From Kitasatospora paranensis (GTDB lineage: Bacteria; Actinomycetota; Actinomycetes; Streptomycetales; Streptomycetaceae): a stretch of 64,000 bases of DNA. The notes beneath the pieces are model-generated. The model searched no databases and was not told where the DNA came from. It was given only the letters and a program-made list of their open reading frames with translations. Location: assembly GCF_039544005.1 (NCBI RefSeq), contig NZ_BAABKV010000001.1:7564001-7628000 (forward strand). The letters run 5' to 3'. How positions within the stretch are numbered: the first letter of the stretch is position 1; each line of letters begins with the position of its first letter. This document shows positions 56,056-64,000 of this stretch, piece by piece. A program made the position numbers and the translations under genes.

Positions 56056-57650
56056 ATGCCTGCTGAACCCTCCTCCGATCAGCCCACAGACCCGGTGACG
56101 GTCGGCGGCCAGCCTGCCGCCCCGGTGTTTCCGGCGGACACCCCGCCGGTTTCCGCCGACGAACAGCGGCTGCGCGAACTCGGCTACACCCAGGAACTCG
56201 CCCGGTCGATGTCGGGCTTCTCCAACTTCGCCGTCTCCTTCTCGATCGTCTCGATCCTCTCCGGCTGTCTGACCCTCTACGGCACCGGCATGACCGCCGG
56301 CGGCCCCGCGATGATCATCTGGGGCTGGCCACTGGTCGGCGCCCTCACCCTCTGCGTCGGCCTCGCGATGGCCGAGATCTGCTCCAGCTACCCCACCGCC
56401 GGCGGCCTCTACTACTGGTCGGCCATGCTCGCCAAGTCCCGCCCGGCGGCGTGGAGCTGGTTCACCGGCTGGTTCAACTTCCTCGGGCAGGTCGCGGTGA
56501 CCGCGGGCGTCGACTACGGCGCCGCGTTCTTCGCCAACGCCTTCCTCGACCTCCAGTTCGGCTTCACCGCCACCCCCTGCACACGGTCGCCATCTTCGCC
56601 GTCATCCTGCTCCTGCACGGCCTGCTCAACACCCGCGGCGTCCGGCTGGTCGCCGTCCTCAACAACGTCTCCGTCTGGTGGCACCTGGTCGGCGTCGCCG
56701 TCATCGTCGGCGCGCTCGCCCTGCTGCCCGACCGGCACGCCTCGGCGTCCTTCGTCTTCACCGAGTTCGTCAACAAGACCGGCTTCCACAACCAGTTCTA
56801 CGTCGCCATGCTGGGCCTGCTGCTCGCCCAGTACACCCTGACCGGCTACGACGCCTCCGCCCACATGACCGAGGAGACCCACGGCGCCGACCGCTCCGGC
56901 CCGCGCGGCATCGTCAACGCGATCACCGTCTCGCTGGTGGCCGGCTGGATCCTGCTGCTCGGCATCACCTTCGCCATCCGGGACTACGACGGCGCGCTGG
57001 CCAGCTCCACCGCCGTCCCGCCCGCGCAGATCTTCATCGACGCGATCGGGCCGACCGGCGCCAAGCTGCTGCTGCTCATCGTGATCGGCGCCCAGTTCTT
57101 CTGCGGCATGGCCTCCGTCACCGCCAACTCCCGGATGATCTACGCCTTCTCGCGGGACGGCGCACTGCCCGGCTCGCAGCTGTGGCACCGCATCTCGCCG
57201 CGCACCCACACCCCCACCAACGCGGTCTGGCTGGCCGCCGGCGGCGCCCTGCTGCTCGGCCTGCCCGCGCTGTGGAACTCGACCGCCTACACCGCGGTCA
57301 CCTCGATCTCGGTGATCGGCCTGTACATCTCGTACGTCATCCCGACATTCCTCCGACTGCGCCAGGGTGACGCCTTCCAGCGCGGCCCCTGGCATCTGGG
57401 CCGGTGGAGCAGGATCATCGGGATCGTCGCGGTCGGCTGGACAGCCGTGATCACCGTGCTGTTCATGCTGCCCACCGTCAGCCCCGTCACCGCCGTCAGC
57501 TTCAACTACACACCCGTCGCGGTCGGCGTCGTCCTCGGCTTCGCCGGCCTGTGGTGGCTGGCCTCCGCCCGGCACTGGTTCACCGGACCCAACGTCCGCG
57601 CCACACCGGACGAGCTCGCCGCACCGGAAGCCGAACTGGAGATCCGATGA
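56056..57650 (+). CDS. APC-family amino acid/amine permease of the gamma-glutamylation operon (frameshifted)
   Basis: Repaired length about 531 residues from ATG 56056. Twelve helices follow a hydrophilic head. Landmarks: ELARSMSGFSNFAVSFSIVS, EICSSYPTAGGLYYWSAMLA, QYTLTGYDASAHMTEETHGA and NSRMIYAFSRDGALPGSQLW, as in GABA/amine permeases of the APC superfamily. One C is missing from CCCCC at 56573-56577. It overlaps the glutamine-synthetase-like gene (ATGA) and so imports the substrate of that ligase. Confidence 0.88.
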
Positions 57651-59007
57651 CCGCCGCACCCCGGCTCACCCTCGACGGACTGCACGCCCTGGTGGACGGC
57701 GGCGAGATCGACACCGTCGTGCTCGCCCTCACCGACATGCAGGGCAGGCTCCAGGGCAAGCGCCTCGCCGCCCGCTACTTCCTCGACGACGTCGTCCCGG
57801 CTCCGCCGAGGGCTGCGGCTACCTGCTCGCCGTCGACACCGACATGAACACCGTGGACGGCTACGAGATCTCCTCCTGGGAGAACGGCTACGGCGACCTC
57901 GTCCTGGCCCCCGACCTCACCACCCTGCGCCGCGTCCCCTGGCACCCGGCCACCGCGATGGTCCAGTGCGACGTCCTGCACCACGACGGCCGCCCCGTCA
58001 CCGTCTCGCCCCGGCAGATCCTCCGCCGCCAGCTGGAGCGCCTGGCCGGCTACGGCTGGCAGGCCCAGGTCGGCACCGAACTCGAGTTCATCGTCTTCCA
58101 GGACACCTACGAACAGGCCTGGGAACGCGCCTACCACGGCCTCACCCCGGCCAACCAGTACAACGTCGACTACTCCATCCTCGGCACCTCGCGGGTCGAA
58201 CCGCTGCTGCGCCGGCTGCGCAACGAGATGACCGGCGCGGGCCTCACCGTCGAGTCCGCCAAGGGCGAGTGCAACCTCGGCCAGCACGAGATCGCCTTCA
58301 AGTACGCCGAGGCCCTCACCACCTGCGACAACCACGCCGTCTACAAGACCGGCGCCAAGGAGATCGCCGCCCAGCAGGGCTGCAGCCTCACATTCATGGC
58401 CAAGTACGACGAGCGCGAGGGCAACTCCTGCCACATCCACCTCAGCCTGCGCGACGCCGACGGCGCCCCGGTGATGGCCGGCGACCGGCCGCACGGCTTC
58501 TCCCGCACCATGGAGCACTTCCTGGCCGGCCAGCTCGCCTGCCTCGCCGAGTTCTCCCTGCTGCTCGCCCCCACCGTCAACTCCTACAAGCGCTACGTAC
58601 CGGGCAGCTTCGCACCCACCGCGATCGCCTGGGGCCGCGACAACCGGACGTGCGCCCTGCGGGTGGTCGGCCACGGCCCCTCGCTGCGGTTCGAGAACCG
58701 GGTGCCCGGCGGTGACGTCAACCCCTACCTCGCGACCGCCGCCCTGATCGCGGCGGGCCTGCACGGGGTCGAGCACCGGCTCGAACTCGAACCGGAGTTC
58801 ACCGGCAACGCGTACGCCTCCGACGCGCCGCGGGTGCCCGCGACGCTCCGTGACGCGGTGGACGCCTTCGAGCGCAGCGCCGCCGCCACGGAGGCGTTCG
58901 GCAAGGATGTCGTCCGGCACTACGGCCACGCCGGTCGGGTCGAACTCGCCGCCTACGACCGGGCGGTGACCGACTGGGAGCGGCGCCGCGGATTCGAGCG
59001 GCTGTGA
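57647..59007 (+). CDS. Gamma-glutamyl-amine ligase of the glutamine synthetase family (frameshifted)
   Basis: About 453 residues, coupled to the permease by ATGA. Glutamine-synthetase active-site signs: GTELEFIVFQDT (metal Glu), AKGECNLGQHEIAFKYAEAL, FMAKYDEREGNSCHIHLSLR (metal His), NSYKRYVPGSFAPTAIAWGR and RFENRVPGGDVNPYLATAAL. The position in a catabolic operon, the short N-terminal domain and divergence from GlnA place it with GlnA3/GlnA4-type enzymes, which glutamylate polyamines or ethanolamine. One C is missing from CCC at 57796-57798. Confidence 0.9.
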
Positions 59008-59693
59008 CCGGCGGCCCGCTGGTCGGCATCACCAGCTACCTCGACGAGGCCGCCTGGGGCGTCTGGCGGCAGAGCGCCGCGCTCGTCCCGCAGACCTACG
59101 TCGACGCGGTCTCCCGGGCCGGCGGCACTCCCGTCCTGCTGCCGCCCCGGCCCGGCGGCGTGGACCGACTGCTGGACGCCCTCGACGGCCTGGTGCTGGC
59201 CGGCGGCTCCGACCTCGACCCGGCGCGCTACGGCGCGACCCCGGACCCGCGCACCGGCCCGCCCCACCGAGCCAGGGACGAACGGGAGTTCGAGCTGCTG
59301 GCGGGCGCGCTGCGGCGCGACCTGCCGGTGCTCGGTGTCTGCCGCGGGATGCAGCTGCTCAACGTCGCGCTCGGTGGCACCCTGATCCAGCACCTGCCGG
59401 ACGGGAGCCACCAGAACCCGCCCGCCCGGTTCGTCCGGCAGGCCGTCCACGTCCGGCCGGACAGCCTGCTCGGGGCCGTCCTCGGCCGGGCGGCCAAGGT
59501 GTCCTGCTACCACCACCAGGCCGCCGACCGGCTGGGCACGGGTCTGCAGGCCGTCGCCTGGGCCGCCGATGAGACCGTCGAGGCGCTCGAACTGCCGGAC
59601 CGCCGCTTCGTGCTGGGCGTCCAGTGGCACCCCGAGACCGATCCCGACGACCTCCGCCTGTTCGAGGCCCTGACGGCGGCCGCCGCCCGCTGA
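59004..59693 (+). CDS. Gamma-glutamyl hydrolase of the class I glutamine amidotransferase fold (PuuD-like)
   Basis: 229 residues from GTG 59004, overlapping the ligase stop (GTGA). The nucleophile elbow is LPVLGVCRGMQLLNVALGGT (Cys near 114) and the His-Glu pair is VLGVQWHPETDPDDLRLF near 210. PuuD-type enzymes remove the glutamyl group at the end of the gamma-glutamylated amine route, returning glutamate. No amidotransferase partner domain is attached. Confidence 0.9.
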   Translation: MTGGPLVGITSYLDEAAWGVWRQSAALVPQTYVDAVSRAGGTPVLLPPRPGGVDRLLDALDGLVLAGGSDLDPARYGATPDPRTGPPHRARDEREFELLAGALRRDLPVLGVCRGMQLLNVALGGTLIQHLPDGSHQNPPARFVRQAVHVRPDSLLGAVLGRAAKVSCYHHQAADRLGTGLQAVAWAADETVEALELPDRRFVLGVQWHPETDPDDLRLFEALTAAAAR

Positions 59694-59754
59694 CGGCCGC
59701 CGTTCGCCACCGCCCGCCCCCGCCCACGGCTTCCCACCCGAAACGAGGACACCC

Positions 59755-61119
59755 GTGACCGACCCCGACCGCTACGAGGTGGTCAACCCCGCCACCGAGG
59801 AGGTGATCGACACCGTCGAGATGGCCGGCCAGGCCGAGACCGATGCCGCGATCGCCCGGGCGCAGGCCGCCTTCGAGGACTGGCGGAAGGTCGCCCCCGC
59901 CGACCGGGCCCGGCTGCTGCGCGCGTTCGCCGCCGCGATCGACGCCGACCGCGAGCACCTGGCCGCGCTGGAGGTCGCCAACGCCGGCCACACGATCGGC
60001 AACGCCCGCTGGGAGGCGGGCAACGCCCGCGACGTCGTCGAGTACTACGCGGCCGCCCCGGAGCGGCTGTTCGGCCGGCAGATCCCGGTGGCCGGCGGCA
60101 TCGACGTCACCTTCCAGGAGCCGCTCGGCGTCGTCGGGATCATCGTCCCGTGGAACTTCCCGATGCCGATCGCCGCCTGGGGCTTCGCCCCGGCGCTCGC
60201 GGCCGGCAACACCGTCGTCCTCAAGCCCGCCGAACTCACCCCGCTCACCGCGCTGCGGCTCGGTGAACTCGCCCTGCGGGCCGGGCTGCCCGAGGGCGTC
60301 CTGCAGATCCTGCCGGGCCGCGGCCCGGTGGTGGGCGGGCGGTTCGTCACCCACCCCGCGGTGCGCAAGGTGGTCTTCACCGGCTCCACCCGGGTCGGCA
60401 AGGAGATCATGGCGGGCTGCGCGGCCCAGGTGAAGCCGGTCACCCTCGAACTCGGCGGCAAGAGCGCCAACATCGTCTTCGCCGACGCCGACCTCGGCAG
60501 GGCCGCCGCCACGGCGCCCTACGCGGTCTTCGACAACGCCGGCCAGGACTGCTGCGCGCGCTCCCGGATCCTGGTCGAGGAGTCCGCCTTCGACGACTTC
60601 ATGGCGCTGCTGGAACCGGCCGTCCGCGCCGTCCGGGTCGGCGACCCGGCGGACGAGAAGACCGAGATGGGGCCGCTGATCTCGGCCGCCCACCGCGAGC
60701 GGGTCGCCTCCTACGTCACCGGGGCGGCGTTCCGCGGCAGCGCCCCCGAGGGGCCCGGCTTCTGGTACCCGCCGACCGTGCTCGCCCCCGTCCGGCACGA
60801 CGACCGGGCGTTCACCGACGAGATCTTCGGCCCGGTGGTCGCGGTCGTCCCGTTCCGCGGCGAGCAGGACGCGCTGCGGATCGCCAACGCCACCGACTAC
60901 GGCCTGTCCGGTTCGATCTGGACGCGGGACATCGGCCGTGCCCTGCGGGTGGCCCGCGGCGTGGAGGCCGGCAACCTCTCCGTCAACTCGCACTCCTCGG
61001 TGCGCTATTCGACCCCGTTCGGCGGGTTCAAGCAGTCCGGCCTGGGCCGCGAACTCGGCCCGGACGCCCTCAACGCCTTCACCGAAACCAAGAACGTCTT
61101 CATCTCCACGGAGGAGTGA
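59755..61119 (+). CDS. NAD(P)-dependent aldehyde dehydrogenase
   Basis: 454 residues from GTG 59755. ALDH landmarks: the coenzyme loop GIIVPWNFPMPIAAWGFAPA, FTGSTRVGKEIMAGC, the catalytic Glu in TLELGGKSANIVF and catalytic Cys in FDNAGQDCCARSRILVEES, and the closing EIFGPVVAVVPF. In the operon it would oxidise the gamma-glutamyl aldehyde to the acid (PuuC-like step). The 61-bp gap before it holds RBS AACGAGGA. Confidence 0.92.
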   Translation: MTDPDRYEVVNPATEEVIDTVEMAGQAETDAAIARAQAAFEDWRKVAPADRARLLRAFAAAIDADREHLAALEVANAGHTIGNARWEAGNARDVVEYYAAAPERLFGRQIPVAGGIDVTFQEPLGVVGIIVPWNFPMPIAAWGFAPALAAGNTVVLKPAELTPLTALRLGELALRAGLPEGVLQILPGRGPVVGGRFVTHPAVRKVVFTGSTRVGKEIMAGCAAQVKPVTLELGGKSANIVFADADLGRAAATAPYAVFDNAGQDCCARSRILVEESAFDDFMALLEPAVRAVRVGDPADEKTEMGPLISAAHRERVASYVTGAAFRGSAPEGPGFWYPPTVLAPVRHDDRAFTDEIFGPVVAVVPFRGEQDALRIANATDYGLSGSIWTRDIGRALRVARGVEAGNLSVNSHSSVRYSTPFGGFKQSGLGRELGPDALNAFTETKNVFISTEE

Positions 61120-61124
61120 CCAGC

Positions 61125-61892
61125 ATGACCAAGCGACTGGACGGCCGGGTGGCGGTCATCACCGGCGCGGGCAGCGGCATCGGCCTGGCGACCGCACGGC
61201 GGTTCGCCGAGGAGGGCGCCAAGGTGGTCTGTGCCGACATCGACGAGGAGGCCGGCAGCAAGGCCGCCAACGAGGTGGGCGGCCTGTTCGTGCGCGTCGA
61301 CGTCACCGACGAGGACGCGGTGCGGGAGCTCTTCCAGCAGGCCGTCGACACCTATGGCCGGCTCGACATCGCGTTCAACAACGCGGGCATCTCCCCGCCG
61401 GACGACGACTCCATCCTCACCACCGGCCTGGACGCCTGGCGGCGCGTCCAGGAGGTCAACCTCACCAGCGTCTACCTGTGCTGCAAGTACGCCATCCCGC
61501 ACATGCAGCGCCAGGGCAAGGGCTCGATCATCAACACCGCGTCCTTCGTGGCGGTGATGGGCGCGGCGACCTCGCAGATCTCCTACAGCGCCTCCAAGGG
61601 CGGCGTGCTCGCGATGTCGCGGGAGCTCGGCGTGCAGTTCGCCCGCGAGGGCATCCGGATCAACGCGCTCTGCCCCGGGCCGGTGAACACCCCGCTCCTG
61701 CAGGAGCTGTTCGCCAAGGACCCGGAGCGGGCGGCCCGCCGGCTGGTGCACATCCCGCTCGGCCGGTTCGCCGAGCCGGAGGAGATCGCGGCCGCGGTCG
61801 CCTTCCTCGCCAGCGACGACTCCTCGTTCATGACCGCCAACACCTTCCTGGTGGACGGCGGCATCTCCGGGGCGTACGTCACGCCGAACTGA
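61125..61892 (+). CDS. Short-chain dehydrogenase/reductase (probable amino-alcohol dehydrogenase)
   Basis: 255 residues from ATG 61125; GGAGGAG lies eight bases before it, making this start better than the overlapping GTG 61116. Classical SDR motifs: VAVITGAGSGIGLATARRFA, FNNAGISPPDD, NTASFVAVMGAATSQISYSA with the catalytic Ser, and YSASKGGVLAMSRELG (YxxxK). A dehydrogenase in place of the flavin amine oxidase of the polyamine route suggests that the substrate is an amino alcohol such as ethanolamine. Convergent with the MFS gene. Confidence 0.88.
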   Translation: MTKRLDGRVAVITGAGSGIGLATARRFAEEGAKVVCADIDEEAGSKAANEVGGLFVRVDVTDEDAVRELFQQAVDTYGRLDIAFNNAGISPPDDDSILTTGLDAWRRVQEVNLTSVYLCCKYAIPHMQRQGKGSIINTASFVAVMGAATSQISYSASKGGVLAMSRELGVQFAREGIRINALCPGPVNTPLLQELFAKDPERAARRLVHIPLGRFAEPEEIAAAVAFLASDDSSFMTANTFLVDGGISGAYVTPN

Positions 61893-61909
61893 CGCGTGCC
61901 GCCCCCGGC

Positions 61910-63310
61910 TCAGCCCCGTCCGCGGGCCGGGGGCAGCACCCCGAGCGAGACCAGCCGCCGGTGGACGACGGCCACCACCAGCGCGGCGGCGAGGATGACG
62001 GCGCCGCCGGTGCGCAGCACCGTGTCGTACGCGTCCTGCGGGCTGTGCCGGGGCGTCAGGGCGGTGATCGCGGAGGCGGCCGCGGCCAGCGCGACGGCGC
62101 CCAGCGTCACCAGGCAGGTGAGCACCACCCCGGAGGCCTCGCCCGCCCGTGCGGGCGACACGACCTGCTGGGTGGCGACGCTGGAGAACGTCCAGCCGAG
62201 TCCGAGCCCCAGGCCGCACCAGGCGAACACCGGGACGTACAGCCACCAGGACTCCACCGCGGCCAGGGCGACCATCCCGGTGCCGGCGACCACGCCGGCC
62301 GCCGCCATCACCGCGGTCGGCCGCATCCGGGTCGCCAGCCGTCCGCCGAGCGGGCCGGTCAGGGCCACCACCAGGGCCGGCGCGAGGAACACCGCCCCCG
62401 CGGCCAGCGCGGACAGGCCGCGGACCTCCTGCAGGGACAGCGTCGCGAGGAACACCGTCACGCCGTAGCCCATGTTGCACACCGAGCCCATGGCGGTGAC
62501 CAGGTCGAACGAGAGGTTGCGGAAGAGCCGGAAGTCCACCAGCGGGTGCGGGACGCGGCGTTCATGCCGGACGAACAGCACCCCGCAGCCGACCGAGGCC
62601 CCGAGCAGCACCAGGGTGCGGGCGCTGCCCCAGCCCCAGGCACTGCCCCGCTCGACGGCCAGGGTGAGCGCGGCCAGGCAGCCCACCACGGCGGCGCACC
62701 CGGGCAGGTCGATCTGCCGGGGCGCGGACTCGTCCCGCGAGTCGGGGACGAAGACGGCGGCGGTCAGCAGGGCGGCTCCGCTGAGCGGCGCCAGCAGCCA
62801 GAAGATCCACCGCCAGCCCGGACCGTCGGTCAGCCCGCCGCCGACGAACGGGCCCAGCGCCGTCCCGAGGTTGGCCACGCCGAACGCGGCGCCCAGCGCT
62901 CGGGACCGGGTCGCGTCCGGGAAGGTGTTGCTGATCACCGACACCGAGGTCGGGAACACCAGGGCGGCCCCGACCCCCTGGACGATCCGGCAGGCGACCA
63001 GCGCGCCCAGACCGGGCGCCGCCGCGCAGCCCGCCGAGGCGGCGGCGAACAGGCCGAGGCCGCACAGCAGCACCGGCCGGCGCCCGAAGAGGTCGCCGAG
63101 CCGGCCGCCCACGATGAAGAGGCAGCCGATCGCCAGCATGTAGGCCGACAGCGTCCACTGCGCCGCCGCGGCGGTCACCCGCAGTTCGGCGGCGATGCCC
63201 GGGATGGCGAGGTTCAGCGCGAAGAAGTCCACCTGGATGCAGAACAGCGCCACCGACACCGCCGCGAACGCGCCCGCCCGTACCGTCCGCTCCCGGTGGC
63301 CCACCGTCAC
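61910..63310 (-). CDS. MFS transporter, DHA2 (14-helix) drug-exporter family
   Basis: 466 residues from GTG 63310, with GGAGGGAG five bases upstream; a longer in-frame start has no RBS. DHA2 motifs: DFFALNLAIPGIAAELRVTA, YMLAIGCLFIVGGRLGDLFG (motif A) and RIVQGVGAALVFPTSVSVIS (motif C). Fourteen hydrophobic segments can be counted. It probably exports a toxic compound by proton antiport. It is convergent with the SDR, so its link to the amine operon is unclear. Confidence 0.9.
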   Translation of the reverse strand: MTVGHRERTVRAGAFAAVSVALFCIQVDFFALNLAIPGIAAELRVTAAAAQWTLSAYMLAIGCLFIVGGRLGDLFGRRPVLLCGLGLFAAASAGCAAAPGLGALVACRIVQGVGAALVFPTSVSVISNTFPDATRSRALGAAFGVANLGTALGPFVGGGLTDGPGWRWIFWLLAPLSGAALLTAAVFVPDSRDESAPRQIDLPGCAAVVGCLAALTLAVERGSAWGWGSARTLVLLGASVGCGVLFVRHERRVPHPLVDFRLFRNLSFDLVTAMGSVCNMGYGVTVFLATLSLQEVRGLSALAAGAVFLAPALVVALTGPLGGRLATRMRPTAVMAAAGVVAGTGMVALAAVESWWLYVPVFAWCGLGLGLGWTFSSVATQQVVSPARAGEASGVVLTCLVTLGAVALAAAASAITALTPRHSPQDAYDTVLRTGGAVILAAALVVAVVHRRLVSLGVLPPARGRG

Positions 63311-63375
63311 CCGCTCCCTCCGGCCGCCCCGCCCTGCCCGCCACGCGCCGGGCCGTCCGTGCCCGGCGGACGCCG

Positions 63376-63417
63376 GACGGCCGGGCGGCACTCCCCGTGG
63401 AGCGCCGCCCGGCCGTC
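63376..63417 (-). terminator. Terminator of the AVGGDA-repeat gene
   Basis: A 19-bp stem with one A/C mismatch (63376-63394 with 63399-63417) closes a CCGT loop, 14 bp past the stop of the leftward gene. Confidence 0.7.
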
Positions 63418-63431
63418 GCGGTGATCCCCCG

Positions 63432-63731
63432 TCAGGAGGTGGCGTCGCCACCGACCGCACCGGAGAAGCCCTCGCCGTCGGCGTCGCCGCCGACCGCGAA
63501 CGCCGGGCCGTCCGTGGAGGACGCGTCGCCGCCCACCGCCAGGGCGTGCTCGACGATCGACTCCGCGTCGCCGCCGACCGCCAGCGCCGAGCTGTCGTCC
63601 GAGGCGACGTCGCCGCCGACCGCCAGCGAGTGCGGGTGCATCATGTGCGCGGACGCGGTGCCCGCGGCGCCGAACAGCGCGAGGCCGGCGACGAGCACGG
63701 CGGTGGTGGTCCTGGCAAGGCTGGAACGCAT
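63432..63731 (-). CDS. Small secreted protein of 14-residue AVGGDA repeats
   Basis: 99 residues from ATG 63731, with AGGAGG four bases upstream. A Sec signal peptide (TTTAVLVAGLALFGAAGT, cut near ASA) is followed by HMMHPHS and then four 14-residue units and a partial fifth: LAVGGDVASDDSSA, LAVGGDAESIVEHA, LAVGGDASSTDGPA, FAVGGDADGEGFSG, AVGGDATS. The invariant AVGGD core alternates with variable acidic or polar linkers. There is no Cys and no sorting signal. The mature protein is small and acidic; a beta-solenoid or surface-assembly role is possible but unproven. Confidence 0.8.
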   Translation of the reverse strand: MRSSLARTTTAVLVAGLALFGAAGTASAHMMHPHSLAVGGDVASDDSSALAVGGDAESIVEHALAVGGDASSTDGPAFAVGGDADGEGFSGAVGGDATS

Positions 63732-63861
63732 GGGTCCTCCTGGTCGGTGAGCCGGACGGCACCGATCCTGCGGCCCGGGGCGCGGCCGCATACGAACCGA
63801 CACGGCGGCTCACCCGACCGTGCCGCCGCAGTCACCCGCGTGGCGCAGCCCGGTGGGGCCG

Positions 63862-64000
63862 TCAGTGCGCGGAGCCGGGCGGCAGCTCCAGCTCGAACCA
63901 GACCACCTTGCCGTCGCCGGTGGTGCGCACGCCCCAGCGGTGCGCCAGCTCGTTGACCAGGTGCATGCCCCGGCCGCCCTCGTCCTCGGTGTGGGCCCGG
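63862..64000 (-). CDS. C-terminus of an RsbW-like ATP-binding protein (partial)
   Basis: Only the last 46 residues are inside the window, read leftward to the TGA at 63862-63864. They contain EGGRGMHLVNELAHRWGVRT (the G2/GHKL lid region), then GDGKVVWFELELPPG, which ends typical Streptomyces anti-sigma-factor/ATP-binding proteins of the HATPase_c family. The catalytic N-box is beyond the edge. Confidence 0.75.
   Translation of the reverse strand, partial: RAHTEDEGGRGMHLVNELAHRWGVRTTGDGKVVWFELELPPGSAH

Overview
The window is very GC-rich DNA from a filamentous actinomycete, most likely Streptomyces or its relative Kitasatospora. Evidence for this: GTG and occasional TTG starts behind GGAGG-type ribosome binding sites, GC-rich perfect hairpins used as terminators, SigE-family sigma factors, a streptophobe-like membrane protein, DUF1876- and DUF6777-like proteins, several eukaryotic-type Ser/Thr kinases, a Ku and LigD-polymerase pair with a Lys/Ala-rich Ku tail, and an Rpf-like muralytic protein. 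No tRNA, rRNA, CRISPR array, transposase or phage block was seen. It reads as ordinary chromosome with lineage-specific accessory genes.

A technical point shapes the whole annotation. More than 20 genes are interrupted by a frameshift, and almost every one is repaired by adding one G or C to a short G/C run. One-directional homopolymer loss in so many unrelated housekeeping genes points to uncorrected sequencing or assembly error, not mass pseudogenisation. These genes are given over their repaired span, with the broken run named in each entry.

Layout. 1-9.7 kb: start of a DNA-methylase-like gene, a lipoprotein, a Fur-type peroxide sensor divergent from katG, a possibly truncated conserved gene, a SigE-family sigma factor with a membrane partner, a DinB/mycothiol-transferase-like protein, an alpha/beta hydrolase and methylthioadenosine phosphorylase. 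9.7-26.9 kb: a large secreted ricin-lectin protein, then scattered pieces that could form one cell-envelope glycan or glycolipid pathway: a molybdopterin oxidoreductase fused to a cytochrome-b-like membrane part, a polytopic GT87-like mannosyltransferase, a GT2-DUF2064 fusion, a SAM methyltransferase, an SDR epimerase and a two-component system. Interleaved are a transmembrane pseudokinase and the divergent Ku/LigD-polymerase repair pair. Several intergenic regions here carry copies of a 20-bp motif, CTTACGGAAGTCGTACGGCG. 26.9-37.5 kb: an endonuclease VIII homologue, a uridine-kinase-like protein lacking its P-loop, a MESH1-like HD protein, an active transmembrane Ser/Thr kinase followed by a protein with eight ATVRLG-type repeats, a CHAP protein, D-Ala-D-Ala carboxypeptidase DacB and a PQQ-propeller lipoprotein. 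37.9-46 kb: a double-FHA ABC exporter translationally close to a small SH3-like protein and another Ser/Thr kinase, resembling the mycobacterial Rv1747/PknF module; then a streptophobe-like membrane protein, a DUF6777 protein and an Rpf-like protein.

46-64 kb is catabolic. A double Lrp/AsnC regulator precedes an APC permease and an amidohydrolase. A PucR regulator precedes a family III CoA-transferase and a glutaryl-CoA-dehydrogenase-like enzyme, a likely glutarate route. A FadR-type regulator is divergent from permease, glutamine-synthetase-like ligase, class I glutamine amidotransferase, aldehyde dehydrogenase and SDR genes. The last set fits a gamma-glutamylation route for an amine or amino alcohol such as ethanolamine. 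The window ends with an MFS exporter, a small secreted protein built of 14-residue AVGGDA repeats and the C-terminus of an RsbW-like ATP-binding protein.
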